Shown in pieces: positions 1 to 8,674 of a DNA stretch of 64,000 nt. Source of the DNA: Singulisphaera acidiphila DSM 18658. GTDB taxonomy: Bacteria > Planctomycetota > Planctomycetia > Isosphaerales > Isosphaeraceae. The notes beneath the pieces are model-generated. The model was not told the origin of the DNA, ran no database searches, and was given only the letters and a program-made list of their open reading frames with translations. Position 1 is the first letter of the stretch, and each line of letters opens with the position of its first letter. A program made the position numbers and the translations under genes. The stretch spans positions 620,001 to 684,000 of the forward strand of contig NC_019892.1 of assembly GCF_000242455.2 (NCBI RefSeq). Reading direction: 5' to 3'.

Positions 1-29
1 GACTTGATCATCTGGGCTTTGGTCGACAT
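1..29 (-). CDS. rpsN: Ribosomal protein S14 (5' fragment), running off the window
   Basis: Only the first nine or so codons are inside the window and read MSTKAQMIK. The position directly after rplE is where S14 sits in the conserved spc operon, and short basic starts of this kind fit S14. A GGTGA-type ribosome binding site lies just upstream of the ATG. The identity is inferred from position and these few residues. Confidence 0.6.
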
Positions 30-104
30 CGCTGTCTCACCGTCACCTGGGATAGAGGGTCATTCCTGTGAATTCGATCCGGACGACGGTGCCCGGCGAA
101 TGAC

Positions 105-662
105 TCAACGGGACTTTTGCTGGGGTTGACGGAAGGGCATGCCGATGGCACGCAGGAGTTCCCGGGCCTGATCATCATTGTCCGAAGTCGTGACGATGGT
201 GATGTCCATGCCCTGGGTGTGCTGGAGTCGGTCGGCGTCGATCTCGGGAAAGACGACCTGCTCGGCCAGACCGAGCGTGTAGTTGCCGTGACCGTCGAAG
301 CTGTTGAGGTTCACACCTCGGAAGTCACGAATACGAGGGAGGGCGATCGAGATGAGTCGATCGAGGAACTCGTACATCCGCTTGCCGCGGAGGGTGACCT
401 TGCAGCCGATTTCGTTGCCTTCGCGGAGCCGGAAGCCGGAGACCGAGACCTTGGCCTTGGTGATCAAGGGCTTCTGGCCGCTGATCCGGGTCAGGCTGTC
501 GACGGCGACGTCGAGCAGGGCCTTGTCTTGCGTGGCGCGGCCGACCCCCATGTTGATGACGACCTTCTCCAGCTTCGGGATCGCCATCTTGTTGGTCAGG
601 TTGAACTTCTCGGCGATCGCCGGAGCGATCGTCGTATTGTACTGTTCGAGCAAGCGAGCCAT
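105..662 (-). CDS. rplE: 50S ribosomal protein L5
   Basis: L5 binds 5S rRNA and helps form the central protuberance of the large subunit. The 185-residue product is about the usual family length (near 180) and carries the expected N-terminal pattern [14 protein letters not shown] and the SGFRLREG and RDFRGV segments. It lies between rplX and the start of rpsN in the standard spc order, about 50 bases after rplX, so it is almost certainly co-transcribed. Nothing unusual is seen. Confidence 0.97.
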   Translation of the reverse strand: MARLLEQYNTTIAPAIAEKFNLTNKMAIPKLEKVVINMGVGRATQDKALLDVAVDSLTRISGQKPLITKAKVSVSGFRLREGNEIGCKVTLRGKRMYEFLDRLISIALPRIRDFRGVNLNSFDGHGNYTLGLAEQVVFPEIDADRLQHTQGMDITIVTTSDNDDQARELLRAIGMPFRQPQQKSR

Positions 663-712
663 TCCGGTCGTCCTTCAAACGCGGAGTTGCGTTTTCTCTT
701 TGGCTTCGAGTT

Positions 713-1084
713 TTATTTCTTGGCGGCCGTGGCGTGTGCCGGCTTGACGGGGCCGACGCTGCCCAGGCTGGCCGAGCACGCCTTGCAGTACCGTTGCTTC
801 TGGCCGTTTTCCGCGAAGCGGTGACCGATCCGGACGCCTCGCTTGCAGGAGGGGCAGTAGAGCATCACGTTGGACGCGTCGATCGGCATCTCCTTGGAGA
901 GCCGTCCCCCTTGCTGGTTTTTAGCGCTCGGCTTCAGGTGCTTCCAGACTCGGTTGACCCCCTCGACGACGATCTTGTTTTTCTCGGGGAGGACGCGAAG
1001 CACTTTGGCGATCTTGCGATTCGTGGGGCTGCCCTTGTCGTCGCCCGTGATCACCTCGACCTGATCGTCTTTGCGAATTTGCAT
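713..1084 (-). CDS. rplX: 50S ribosomal protein L24 with Cys4 zinc motif
   Basis: L24 is an assembly-initiating protein of the large subunit. The N-terminal half has the KOW core (DDQVEVITGDDKG, then KVVEGVNRV-like sequence). The C-terminal part carries two CxxC pairs at about residues 77/80 and 100/103, a probable zinc site; Cys-containing L24 is known in many bacteria. It is 123 residues, a little longer than the usual 103-115, because of an Ala/Lys tail. It sits 100 bases after rplN and 50 before rplE in the standard spc order. Confidence 0.96.
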   Translation of the reverse strand: MQIRKDDQVEVITGDDKGSPTNRKIAKVLRVLPEKNKIVVEGVNRVWKHLKPSAKNQQGGRLSKEMPIDASNVMLYCPSCKRGVRIGHRFAENGQKQRYCKACSASLGSVGPVKPAHATAAKK

Positions 1085-1184
1085 AGTCAGCTCTTAGCGG
1101 AGTCGTCGTTTGAGTGTGGGGACGCCCCACTGGTCCTCTTCTCAGGCTTGGCGGGCCGCTCCCACCCTTGCGAAACCAGGAAGT

Positions 1185-1565
1185 TTAGACCACTTCGGAG
1201 GCCAGGCTGATGATTTTCATGAACTGGCGTTCGCGGAGCTCACGGGCGATGGCGCCGAAGATCCGGGTCCCGCGCGGGTTCTTCTCGTTGTCGATCAGGA
1301 CGACGGCGTTGCGGTCGAACCTGACATAGGAGCCGTCAATGCGGCGAGTCGAGTTGCGGACGCGGACGATCACGCAGCGGACAACGTCCCCCGCCTTGAC
1401 GTCGCCACCGGGGCTGGCCTTCTTGACGCTGGCGATGATGATGTCGCCGATCCCGGCGGTGCGTCGCTTGTAGTGCGAGGCGCTTCCACCGAGGACCTTG
1501 AAGCACATGACTTCTTTGGCCCCGCTGTTATCGGCGACGTCAAGCCGCGTTTGCATCTGGATCAT
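1185..1565 (-). CDS. rplN: 50S ribosomal protein L14
   Basis: L14 lies at the subunit interface of the large subunit. The protein begins [19 protein letters not shown], which aligns with the E. coli start MIQEQTMLNVADNSGA and so fixes the start codon. The family core [18 protein letters not shown] is present; the length of 126 is close to the usual 122. This is the first gene of the spc group, and it follows a terminator-like hairpin after rpsQ, so it may have its own promoter; a TATAAG -10-like box at 1601-1606 lies upstream, without a good -35. Confidence 0.97.
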   Translation of the reverse strand: MIQMQTRLDVADNSGAKEVMCFKVLGGSASHYKRRTAGIGDIIIASVKKASPGGDVKAGDVVRCVIVRVRNSTRRIDGSYVRFDRNAVVLIDNEKNPRGTRIFGAIARELRERQFMKIISLASEVV

Positions 1566-1644
1566 GGGACACGCTACCTAAGGGGGATGCCCGCGATTCT
1601 CTTATAAGTAGAAAGGTGGACGATGCCCACCGATCCAAACCAAG

Positions 1645-1669
1645 AAAAAGGTGGACGGCGTCCACCTTT
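1645..1669 (-). terminator. Intrinsic terminator or attenuator between rpsQ and rplN
   Basis: On the minus strand the sequence is a hairpin with perfect GGTGGAC/GTCCACC arms, a 3-base loop and AAA/TTT closing pairs, followed by a run of five Ts. A second, weaker GGTGG/CCACC hairpin follows at 1613-1633. Both lie in the only large gap (124 bases) of this part of the cluster, exactly where the E. coli S10 operon ends and spc begins. Confidence 0.65.
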
Positions 1670-1689
1670 AACGTAACGAACGAACGGAA

Positions 1690-2025
1690 TCAGGCCGGCT
1701 TCTGCGCCGCCTCGCCTTCGCCGGCCAGGGCCTGCTGGGCACCTTGCCGAACGATCCGGACGATCCGCCACCGCTTGAGCTTCGAGAGCGGGCGGGTCTC
1801 CATGATCTCGACCACGTCTCCCAGGTGCGAGACGTTCGTTTCGTCGTGCGCGTGGCAGATGGTCCGCCGGCGGAGCAGCTTACCGTACTTGGGGTGGGGG
1901 AAGAGGATTTCGACCTCGACCCGCCGGGTCTTGTTCATCTTGTCGGAAGTCACGACCCCGATCTCCGTCGTGCGCCTGGAGCGGGCGCTGGAGGGGGCGT
2001 CGGGGGTGGTTGTCGGTTGGCTCAT
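1690..2025 (-). CDS. rpsQ: 30S ribosomal protein S17
   Basis: S17 is a primary 16S rRNA-binding protein. The OB-fold core is clear (GVVTSDKMNKTRRVEVE, HPKYGKLLRRRT, HDE, GDVVEIMETRPLSKLKRW). At 111 residues it is longer than the usual 80-90, with an N-terminal extension rich in Thr, Pro and Ser and a C-terminal Ala/Glu tail. It follows rpmC closely and precedes a hairpin that probably ends or attenuates the S10 transcript. Confidence 0.96.
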   Translation of the reverse strand: MSQPTTTPDAPSSARSRRTTEIGVVTSDKMNKTRRVEVEILFPHPKYGKLLRRRTICHAHDETNVSHLGDVVEIMETRPLSKLKRWRIVRIVRQGAQQALAGEGEAAQKPA

Positions 2026-2051
2026 CGCAGGTTACCGGTTCGTTTCCGAGG

Positions 2052-2279
2052 TTATGGGGTGGAGGCCGTAGCGACGGTTTGTTCCCGCTCGATTTCACGG
2101 AGCCGGAGGATCGTCTTGATGCGAGCGATCTCCCGCTTGGCCTTGATAATCTCGCTGGGTGCCTCGAGCCGCTCGGTCTCACTCTGGAGGCGGAGCCGGA
2201 ACAGGTTCTGCTGAGTTTCTTTCAGCAGCAGGTCGAGCTGCTCGTCAGTCTGTTCGCGGAGCTCGGCAGACTTGCTCAT
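2052..2279 (-). CDS. rpmC: 50S ribosomal protein L29
   Basis: L29 is a small helical-hairpin protein near the exit tunnel, part of the docking site for trigger factor and SRP. The 75-residue product has the typical pattern, starting with SKSAELREQTDEQLDLLL, followed by LFRLRLQ and the REIARIKTILR second helix. It lies between rplP and rpsQ in the standard order, 26 bases upstream of rpsQ. Confidence 0.95.
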   Translation of the reverse strand: MSKSAELREQTDEQLDLLLKETQQNLFRLRLQSETERLEAPSEIIKAKREIARIKTILRLREIEREQTVATASTP

Positions 2280-2378
2280 GTTCGGTTTCTCCTGGCGGCG
2301 TCGGCTCGCGGAGTAATCGCTTCCGATTGGGTTGTTGGTCGTTGTCCCTCGAGCCGACCTGGCGCCGAGGAGTGTGAA

Positions 2379-2798
2379 TTATAGCGTGGGCCGCCGAGTG
2401 ACGAACCGGCAGGCAACAGGAAGCTTGTGGGAAACGCGAGCGAGGGTGGCCCGGGCCAGTTCTTCGCTCACACCACCGATCTCGTACAGGACTGTACCCG
2501 GCTTGACGACGGCTGCCCAGTACTCGACTTCACCCTTACCTTTACCCATCCGGGTTTCGGCGGGGATCGAGGTCACGCTCTTGTGGGGGAAGATTCGGAT
2601 GAAGAGCTTCCCGCCCCCCTTGACCGACTGGCTTGCGACCACGCGGCCGGCCTCGATCGTCGCGGCACTGATCTTGCCAGGCTCGAGCGATTGAAGGCCG
2701 TATTCGCCGAAGGCGACGTAGTTGCCGCGGGTCGCGTTACCTTTTACGCGGCCTTTTTGGCTTTTTCGGTACTTGACCCGCTTGGGCATCATGGCCAT
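2379..2798 (-). CDS. rplP: 50S ribosomal protein L16
   Basis: L16 organises the A-site tRNA region of the large subunit. Family signatures are present: PKRVKYRKSQKGR at the start, IEAGRVVASQSV, RIFPHKS, and RMGKGKGEVEYWAAVV followed by GTVLYE. The length of 139 is normal. The start may be the first or third Met (MAMMPKR). Either way the 5' end overlaps the 3' end of rpsC in another frame by more than 50 bases, an unusually long overlap for ribosomal genes. Confidence 0.96.
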   Translation of the reverse strand: MAMMPKRVKYRKSQKGRVKGNATRGNYVAFGEYGLQSLEPGKISAATIEAGRVVASQSVKGGGKLFIRIFPHKSVTSIPAETRMGKGKGEVEYWAAVVKPGTVLYEIGGVSEELARATLARVSHKLPVACRFVTRRPTL

Positions 2799-3441
2799 CG
2801 GTGCCGCCCTCCGTCTTCAGGTAATCGCCTTGGTTGACCCACACTTTGATCCCGATATGGCCCTGCGCCGTCTTCGCTTCGTGGAAGCCGTAGTCGATCT
2901 TGGCCCGGAGCGTGCTCAGGGGGATCGATCCGAGATTGGCCGACTCGGTCCTTGACATTTCGGAGCCGCCGAGACGGCCTGACAGTTGAATCTTGACGCC
3001 GCGAGCGCCTCCGTCCATGGTCTGCTCGAGAGCGCGCTTCATGGTTCGGCGGAAGCTCGACCGTTTCTGCAACTGTTCGGCGATATCCTCGCTGATCAGC
3101 TGGGCGTCGATCTCGGGTCGGGTGACCTCGACAATCTTGACCTCGATCCGGCGGCCGGTGAGCTCTTGGAGCTCATCCTTGAGCCGGTCGACCTCGGCCC
3201 CTTTGCGGCCGATGATGATGCCCGGTCGCGCAGTGGACAGGAACACGGTCACGGCGTCGCGGGTTCGCTCGATCTCAATCTTGGGGATGCCAGCGTAGCT
3301 GTATTTCCCCTTGATGAACTTGCGAATTTTGAAGTCTTCGACCAGGAGGTCGCTAAATTCGTGCTTGGAGGCGTACCAGCGACTTCGCCAGTCCTCCATG
3401 ATGCCGACGCGGAATCCGGTCGGATGAGTTTTCTGGCCCAT
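2737..3441 (-). CDS. rpsC: 30S ribosomal protein S3
   Basis: S3 forms the mRNA entry channel of the small subunit. The KH domain with the GxxG loop (IIIGRKGAEVDRL) and the conserved C-terminal domain ending in GHIGIKVWVNQGDY are present. The last ~27 residues form a basic tail (VPKKPKRPRKR) encoded in a region shared with the start of rplP in another frame. Length 234 is normal. It starts about 18 bases after rplV. Confidence 0.97.
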   Translation of the reverse strand: MGQKTHPTGFRVGIMEDWRSRWYASKHEFSDLLVEDFKIRKFIKGKYSYAGIPKIEIERTRDAVTVFLSTARPGIIIGRKGAEVDRLKDELQELTGRRIEVKIVEVTRPEIDAQLISEDIAEQLQKRSSFRRTMKRALEQTMDGGARGVKIQLSGRLGGSEMSRTESANLGSIPLSTLRAKIDYGFHEAKTAQGHIGIKVWVNQGDYLKTEGGTDGHDAQAGQVPKKPKRPRKR

Positions 3442-3459
3442 GGATCGGCGTCCTCTTGG

Positions 3460-3834
3460 TTAGTCGTTGTCCGAGGTCACGGGGACGGCCGCCAGGTCGG
3501 CCAGGCCGATCTCGATGTGGGCGCTACGGCGGCGAATCATGTAGGCCATTCCTCGCGCCCGAGGCATCAGCCGTTTGAACATCGGCCCACCATCGCCGCG
3601 GGCGTCGACGACAACCAGGTCGCCGACGTTGCGGATGCCGCGATCCTCGGCGTTGGCCATCGCACTTTTGAGGACTTGCTCGATCATCCGTGCCCCGCGG
3701 TGGGGCAGGTACTTGAGTGTATCCATGGCGTCGTCGGCATACTTGCCACGCACCAAGTCGAGGATCGGGCGAAGCTTACGCACCGAAATTCGGGCGAAGC
3801 GATGCTTTGCGACATAATCAGATGAAGGGCTCAT
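3460..3834 (-). CDS. rplV: 50S ribosomal protein L22
   Basis: L22 lines the peptide exit tunnel. The sequence has the family pattern AKHRFARISVRKLRPILDLVRGK near the start and the long beta-hairpin segment with PRARGMAYMIRRRSAHIEI near the end. At 124 residues it is about normal length. The RGMAYMIRRRSAH segment matches the tunnel-facing loop that influences macrolide binding. It lies between rpsS and rpsC as usual. Confidence 0.96.
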   Translation of the reverse strand: MSPSSDYVAKHRFARISVRKLRPILDLVRGKYADDAMDTLKYLPHRGARMIEQVLKSAMANAEDRGIRNVGDLVVVDARGDGGPMFKRLMPRARGMAYMIRRRSAHIEIGLADLAAVPVTSDND

Positions 3835-3863
3835 GGCCGGTTTCCCACGCGGTTGTTAGGCGA

Positions 3864-4145
3864 TTACTTGCGGGCGCCCTTGGTCGACTTGCCGCCGTGG
3901 CCTTTGAAGGTCCGGGTCGGCGAGAACTCGCCGAGCTTGTGGCCGACCATATCTTCAGTCACGTACAGCTTGATGAAGTTCCGCCCGTTGTGAATGGCAA
4001 AGTTCTTGCCAATGAATTCGGGCACGATCGTGCAGGCGCGGGCCCAGGTCTTGATAGGTTCGCGGCTACCGTTGTTGTCGGCCCGGTAAACTTTCTCGAG
4101 CAAACGCTCGACGACGTACGGGCCTTTCTTTAACGAACGTCCCAT
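3864..4145 (-). CDS. rpsS: 30S ribosomal protein S19
   Basis: S19 sits in the head of the small subunit next to S13. The start is placed at 4145 because [16 protein letters not shown] aligns with the universal S19 start and gives 93 residues, the usual length; an upstream in-frame ATG at 4199 would add 18 unrelated residues. The motifs [19 protein letters not shown] and [15 protein letters not shown] are conserved. It follows rplB after a 186-base gap in which nothing is recognised. Confidence 0.96.
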   Translation of the reverse strand: MGRSLKKGPYVVERLLEKVYRADNNGSREPIKTWARACTIVPEFIGKNFAIHNGRNFIKLYVTEDMVGHKLGEFSPTRTFKGHGGKSTKGARK

Positions 4146-4331
4146 GATTGTCTGGTCCCAGACCCCCTTCGGGGTCAATTGCGTGGAGATACGGAGCAAG
4201 ATCTCGCGGTTGTTTCGATTCCGTTCGGCCCGGATCGTTTTGACGTCACTTCAGACAACCCGGCCGGTCTTCGTACTCGGTGACGACGACCGGCCGGCGG
4301 AAGACGGACGCGGCAAAAGAGCCGAGGCCGA

Positions 4332-5192
4332 TCAGACTTTCAACTGGCCGTAGCGAACGCTGCGGCGACGACGAATGATGGCCGAGTTCGACGGCTTGCG
4401 GCGACGGCGGGTCTTACCCCCCTTAGCCAGCTTGCCGGTCGGCGAGCACGGGTGGCGACCACCCGAGGTTCGCCCTTCACCACCACCCATCGGGTGGTCG
4501 ACCGGATTCATCGCCACACCGCGAACGTGGGGTCGGCGTCCGAGCCAACGCTTGCGGCCCGCTTTGCCCAGTCGGATGTTCATGTGGTCGGAGTTGCCAA
4601 CCACGCCGATGGTGGCGCGGCAGGCAGCCGGGATTCGCCGGACTTCACCCGAGGGGAGGGTGATCTGCGCCCAGGTCCCTTCACGGGCCGTCAAGGTCGC
4701 ATAGACCCCCGCCGAGCGGCAGAGCTTCGCTCCGCCACCGGGCTGCATCTCGAGGTTGTGGATCGAGAGGCCGGTCGGAATCTTCGAGAGCGGCAGGCAG
4801 TTGCCCACTTTCGGCTCGGCACCCGGACCGGTGTTGACGGTCATCCCGGCCTTCAGTCCTTCGGGGGCGATGATGTACTTCTTCGCGCCGTCGGGATAGA
4901 CGATCAGGGCGATCCGCGCTGAGCGGTTCGGGTCGTATTCGATATGGGTGACCTGCGCCGGGATGCCATCACGGTCGTTGCGCCGGAAATCGATGATCCG
5001 GTACATCCGCTTGTGGCCGCCGCCGCGGTGCCGCGCGGTGATGAAACCTTGATTGTTCCGACCGCCCGTCTTCTTGAGCGGCTCGGTCAAGCTTTTTTCG
5101 GGCTTCTTGTTCTTGTCCGTCAGCTCGGAAAAATCGCTGACCGACGCGTTCCGGCGCCCGGGGCTGGTCGGTTTGTAGTAGCGGATACCCAT
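4332..5192 (-). CDS. rplB: 50S ribosomal protein L2
   Basis: L2 is needed for subunit joining and peptidyl transfer. The 286-residue product starts [20 protein letters not shown] and has [20 protein letters not shown], the SH3-like middle domain, and the universal C-terminal motif with the functionally important histidine ([13 protein letters not shown]). The C-terminus is the expected basic stretch KTRRRRKPS. It lies between rplW and rpsS in the standard S10 order. Confidence 0.98.
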   Translation of the reverse strand: MGIRYYKPTSPGRRNASVSDFSELTDKNKKPEKSLTEPLKKTGGRNNQGFITARHRGGGHKRMYRIIDFRRNDRDGIPAQVTHIEYDPNRSARIALIVYPDGAKKYIIAPEGLKAGMTVNTGPGAEPKVGNCLPLSKIPTGLSIHNLEMQPGGGAKLCRSAGVYATLTAREGTWAQITLPSGEVRRIPAACRATIGVVGNSDHMNIRLGKAGRKRWLGRRPHVRGVAMNPVDHPMGGGEGRTSGGRHPCSPTGKLAKGGKTRRRRKPSNSAIIRRRRSVRYGQLKV

Positions 5193-5253
5193 CGGGGTCG
5201 CGTCCTTCGCTGGACCGGTCCGGTGCAGTCCGGCCGATTGATCTCAGTCGATA

Positions 5254-5580
5254 TCAATAAAAGTCGATTCGGTAATCTTCGTGGAGGGCAACGATCGCCT
5301 TCTTCCAGTTCCGCATCCGTCCCGCCTTGAGGCGGTAGCGGCGAAGTTTGCCGCGGCGGTTCTGGGTTCGGACGTCGGCCACTTTGACGTTGAACAGGAC
5401 CTCAACGGCCGCCTTGATCTCAGTCTTCGTGGCCAGTGGGTTGACCTCGAAGGTATAGGCGTTGTGCCGTTCCGAGAGGTGGGTTGCCTTCTCGGTGATC
5501 AGCGGGCGGAGCACGACCTGGTACGGTTCCAGGACCGGTCCGCTGCGCTGATATTGGGGTGGACGACGAAGCGTGACCAT
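5254..5580 (-). CDS. rplW: 50S ribosomal protein L23
   Basis: L23 is the main docking protein at the peptide exit for trigger factor, SRP and SecY. The family pattern VLRPLITEKATHLSE and the C-terminal KVADVRTQNRRGKLRR followed by GRMRNWKKAIV are clear. Length 108 includes an N-terminal extension of about 18 residues before the core (MVTLRRPPQYQRSGPVLE). Its start is only 5 bases from the rplD stop, suggesting translational coupling. Confidence 0.95.
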   Translation of the reverse strand: MVTLRRPPQYQRSGPVLEPYQVVLRPLITEKATHLSERHNAYTFEVNPLATKTEIKAAVEVLFNVKVADVRTQNRRGKLRRYRLKAGRMRNWKKAIVALHEDYRIDFY

Positions 5581-5585
5581 GAGAC

Positions 5586-6329
5586 TCAGCTCTCCGTTGA
5601 GGCGGCCTGGGCTGGGCGGCGGACCGGCTTGTCCTTGACCCGATCCTTGAGGGCGGCCAGCGCCTCACGGGTCAAGAGCAGGTAGCGCTGCTTGAGGATG
5701 TCGTAGGTGTTGAAGTCGGCCACCGGGGACACCTGGACCCCCTCGATGTTCCGGGCGCTCTGGTAGAAGATCGGGTCATGCGTGGGCAAGCCGATCAGGA
5801 TCGTCCGATCCTCGAGGGTTCGATCCCGGGCCTTAGCCTTGGTCTCGCCGTCGGTGATGATGGCCTCAGCCTCGGTGATGTCAGGTCGGCGGATCGCCCG
5901 CAGTACCTGCGCCACCTGCTTGGTCTTGGGAGCCGTCGGCGCCAGACCGTCGATGATCAGGGCTTGGCCGTCCTGGAACTTCGACAAGAGAGCCATCCGG
6001 ATCGCGGCGCGAACCGCTTTCTTGGGCATGGCGTAGCTGTAGTCACGATTGCGGCGGGCGAAGGCGACACCGCCACCCACTCGCTTGTTCGTCCGCTTCG
6101 ATCCGGCACGGGCGTTGCCCGTCCCTTTCTGGCGGAACAGCTTCTTGCCGGAGCCGGCCACATCGGCCCGGCCTCGCGTGTTCACCGTGCCGACGCGACG
6201 GTTTGCGCGGTGCATTACCACCACGTCGTGCAGGAGCTGCTTGTTGACCTCACCGCCGAAGTCGGCCGGGTCAATCGATTCCTCCCCTACCTTTTCGCCG
6301 GCAGGGTTATACACGGGTACGGTCAGCAT
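5586..6329 (-). CDS. rplD: 50S ribosomal protein L4
   Basis: L4 reaches into the exit tunnel; in E. coli it also represses the S10 operon. The core loop KLFRQKGTGNARAGSKRTN matches the family, as do the start (LTVPVYNPAGEKVGE) and HDVVVMHRANRRVGT. At 247 residues it is somewhat longer than the usual 200-210, with an added charged/proline C-terminal tail. I could not identify an L4-leader regulatory structure from sequence alone. Confidence 0.96.
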   Translation of the reverse strand: MLTVPVYNPAGEKVGEESIDPADFGGEVNKQLLHDVVVMHRANRRVGTVNTRGRADVAGSGKKLFRQKGTGNARAGSKRTNKRVGGGVAFARRNRDYSYAMPKKAVRAAIRMALLSKFQDGQALIIDGLAPTAPKTKQVAQVLRAIRRPDITEAEAIITDGETKAKARDRTLEDRTILIGLPTHDPIFYQSARNIEGVQVSPVADFNTYDILKQRYLLLTREALAALKDRVKDKPVRRPAQAASTES

Positions 6330-6378
6330 GATTCGATCGCTTCGCGTTTCAGGTTTGCGGATTCGATCCGTCGGTCGA

Positions 6379-7014
6379 TTACACCTTGTTCGTCTGGCGG
6401 ATCGTAAGGAAGCCGCCGTTGGGACCGGGGACTGCGCCCCGAACCAGCAACAGGTTGTTAGTGAGGTCGACCCGGACCACTTTGAGGTTTTTCACCGTGA
6501 TTCGGGCGTTGCCGAACTGGCCCGGCTTTTTGATTCCCTTGCGGGTATGAGCCGGATCAGCACTCGGGCCGGAGGAGCCAGGGTGACGGTGCATTCGCTT
6601 CACACCGTGGGTGGCCCGCAGCCCCTTGAAGCCGTGCCGCTTCAAGACACCGGAGAAACCACGCCCCTTGCTGGTGCCGATGACGTCGACCCGGCCGATC
6701 TCGTTGAAGACCTCGACCGTCAGGGTCTGACCCGCGGCGACGTCCGTGGGCCCGTCTTGACGGAGCTCGCGGATGTATCGCTTGGGTTCGGCGTCCACTT
6801 TCTTGGCGTGGCCACGCGCCGCTTGGGTCGCGTTCTTTCGTTTTTTGTCAGCGTAGCCGAGTTGCACGGCGTGGTAGCCGTCCCGTTCCTCGGTCCGGAC
6901 CTGAAGCACGGTACACGGGCCGCACTCCAGGACCGTGATCGGGACGGCCGTGCCGTCGGCTTCATAGATCTGTGTCATGCCGACTTTGCGGCCGAGCAAT
7001 CCGACGCGCATCAC
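6379..7014 (-). CDS. rplC: 50S ribosomal protein L3
   Basis: L3 is an early assembly protein near the peptidyl-transferase centre. The sequence has LLGRKVGMTQIYE at the start, then VIGTSKGRGFSGVLKRHGFKG, HRHPGSSG (GSIG-like region) and MHRHPG; a central extension bears Gln residues in the segment normally methylated in E. coli. Length 211 is normal. A 256-base gap separates it from rpsJ upstream; no gene was recognised there. Confidence 0.96.
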   Translation of the reverse strand: MMRVGLLGRKVGMTQIYEADGTAVPITVLECGPCTVLQVRTEERDGYHAVQLGYADKKRKNATQAARGHAKKVDAEPKRYIRELRQDGPTDVAAGQTLTVEVFNEIGRVDVIGTSKGRGFSGVLKRHGFKGLRATHGVKRMHRHPGSSGPSADPAHTRKGIKKPGQFGNARITVKNLKVVRVDLTNNLLLVRGAVPGPNGGFLTIRQTNKV

Positions 7015-7270
7015 AAAAACTCCGTCGTCAGTCGTCCCTACCCGGGCATCCAGAGGCCGCCGCCCGGCGAAGTCGTTTGCATCAATATTTGTTCTGCGGA
7101 ATCATGTGAGGGCCGCAGCGACGATAACATCGGCGCTGCTGGATGAAGTTCAAGGGCCGATTCCCGTGCCCTGACTTCCGTCGACGCCGAGGCCGTCACC
7201 GAGCCGAAGCCCCGTCGTTCCTCAGCCACCCGCTCCCGGCCCTCACGCCAGCGTCCGCGGACCGATTCGA

Positions 7271-7603
7271 TCAAGCCCCGGAGGGGGATGCCTTGATCTT
7301 GATGTCCACACCCGCCGGTAGGCTCAGCTTGTTGAGGGCGTCAATCGTCTTGTTGGTGGGCTGAACGATGTCGATCAGCCGCTTGTGGGTCCGAATCTCG
7401 AACTGTTCCCGCGACTTCTTGTCGATGTGCGGGCTTCGGAGCACCGTGTATCGTTCGATCCGGGTGGGAAGCGGAATCGGCCCGTGGACGATCGCCTCTG
7501 TTCGCTTGGCCGTGTCAACGATGTCCTTGGCCGATTGGTCAAGAATCGTGTGGTCGTACGCTTCCATCCGGATGCGTATCCGTTCGTTGCTGATACCCGC
7601 CAC
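7271..7603 (-). CDS. rpsJ: 30S ribosomal protein S10 (GTG start)
   Basis: S10 (NusE) is both a small-subunit protein and a partner of NusB/NusG in antitermination. The conserved protein begins at a GTG codon at 7603 giving (M)[17 protein letters not shown]; an AAGGGA-type ribosome binding site lies upstream. An in-frame ATG further upstream at 7798 would add 65 residues with no family match. Other motifs: [27 protein letters not shown] sequence, THKRLIDI and DIKIKA. The product is 110 residues, close to the usual 102. It is the first gene of the S10 group. Confidence 0.93.
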   Translation of the reverse strand: MAGISNERIRIRMEAYDHTILDQSAKDIVDTAKRTEAIVHGPIPLPTRIERYTVLRSPHIDKKSREQFEIRTHKRLIDIVQPTNKTIDALNKLSLPAGVDIKIKASPSGA

Positions 7604-7693
7604 GCGTGGTTCCCTTCGCTTCCCGACGACCGCCGACCCGTCGGCCTTCCCTTGACGTACCATCACAGCCCGCATGTCACGCGGGAAAGTAAG

Positions 7694-7722
7694 AATGTAA
7701 CGACCGTCTAGCGAGAAGTCAA
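7694..7722 (-). promoter_or_regulatory. Sigma-70-type promoter of the S10 group
   Basis: On the minus strand TTGACT and TACATT are separated by exactly 17 bases, close to the consensus, about 90 bases before the rpsJ GTG. No gene lies between 7604 and 7953, so this is the natural start point for the rpsJ transcript. Confidence 0.6.
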
Positions 7723-7953
7723 CGAAACTCACGCGACTTTTTTGAGAAGAGGCTCTGGCTTGGCTTGCTCGTCGGCTCCGGGTAGGGTAATAGCACATAT
7801 TGTCCGACTTGGGACGGCTGAGGCTCCTTGTGGTCGCGATTCTCTAGATCGAGACCTTTTCTTCTTTGGTGAAAGGAGTTTACAGCCTCCCCTTTGATAC
7901 CAAACGAGGGGTGATCCGGCGAATCGCTTGGTTCATTTCTGAGGTAATTCAAT

Positions 7954-8616
7954 ATGGCTACACTCACAACTCGATCCGGGGCGGAATGGACTGTCGCCGA
8001 TCTGTTTGAGCGGTTTGGCCCGATTCCGTTCCGACGGATTCGTCAATTTCCCGCACCTGGGACCGGGACCGAGAAGGATGTGATTGATCTCCGTGATCGC
8101 GAGCGACGGTTGTTTGAACTCGTCGATGGGGTTCTTGTGGAGAAAGCCGTGGGGGTTCAGGAGTCGTACCTGGCGATTTTGATTGCGGCTCTCCTGGGTG
8201 AATTTGCCGCGCGGGGTGACCTGGGGATGGTGCTGGGAGCCGATGGGATGGCGCGACTCGTGCCTGGCCTTGTGCGGATCCCGGACGTATCGTTCATCTC
8301 ATGGGATCGGCTCCCGGGCCGCCAGGTCCCTTTGGCTCCGATTCTGGAAGTTGCCCCCGACCTTGCCGTCGAGGTTTTGAGTCCGAGCAACACTTCGCAG
8401 GAGATGGAACGGAAACTGTTGGAGTACTTCGAGGCGGGTGTCCGCCTTGTCTGGTATGTCGATCCTGCCCCACGAACGGTCCGAGTTTTCACGGCACCCG
8501 GCCAATGTCTTGTTTTGGGCGAAGATCAGGCCATTGACGGGCACCCCGTTTTGCCCGGTCTGAGTATTCCGATCAGGCCTCTCTTTGAACGTCTAGGGCA
8601 GAAACCGACAGCTTGA
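7954..8616 (+). CDS. Uma2 family (DUF820) endonuclease-like protein
   Basis: The family has a PD-(D/E)XK nuclease fold and is greatly expanded in planctomycetes and cyanobacteria; the biological role is unknown. Visible features are FELVDGVLVEKAVG (acidic motif), a central VRIPDVSFISWDRLPG with the conserved PDVSF, the core DLAVEVLSPSNTSQEMERKLLEYFEAGVRLVWYVDP with its E-xV/LSPS and K-x-x-x-Y pattern, and a C-terminal VLPGLSIPI. At 220 residues it is typical. It stands alone between two ribosomal blocks on the opposite strand. Confidence 0.9.
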   Translation: MATLTTRSGAEWTVADLFERFGPIPFRRIRQFPAPGTGTEKDVIDLRDRERRLFELVDGVLVEKAVGVQESYLAILIAALLGEFAARGDLGMVLGADGMARLVPGLVRIPDVSFISWDRLPGRQVPLAPILEVAPDLAVEVLSPSNTSQEMERKLLEYFEAGVRLVWYVDPAPRTVRVFTAPGQCLVLGEDQAIDGHPVLPGLSIPIRPLFERLGQKPTA

Positions 8617-8674
8617 TTTGCGCTACAGCGGTTTTCGCTCGTATGGCACACAAACAAGCAAGAGGACAATCGGG

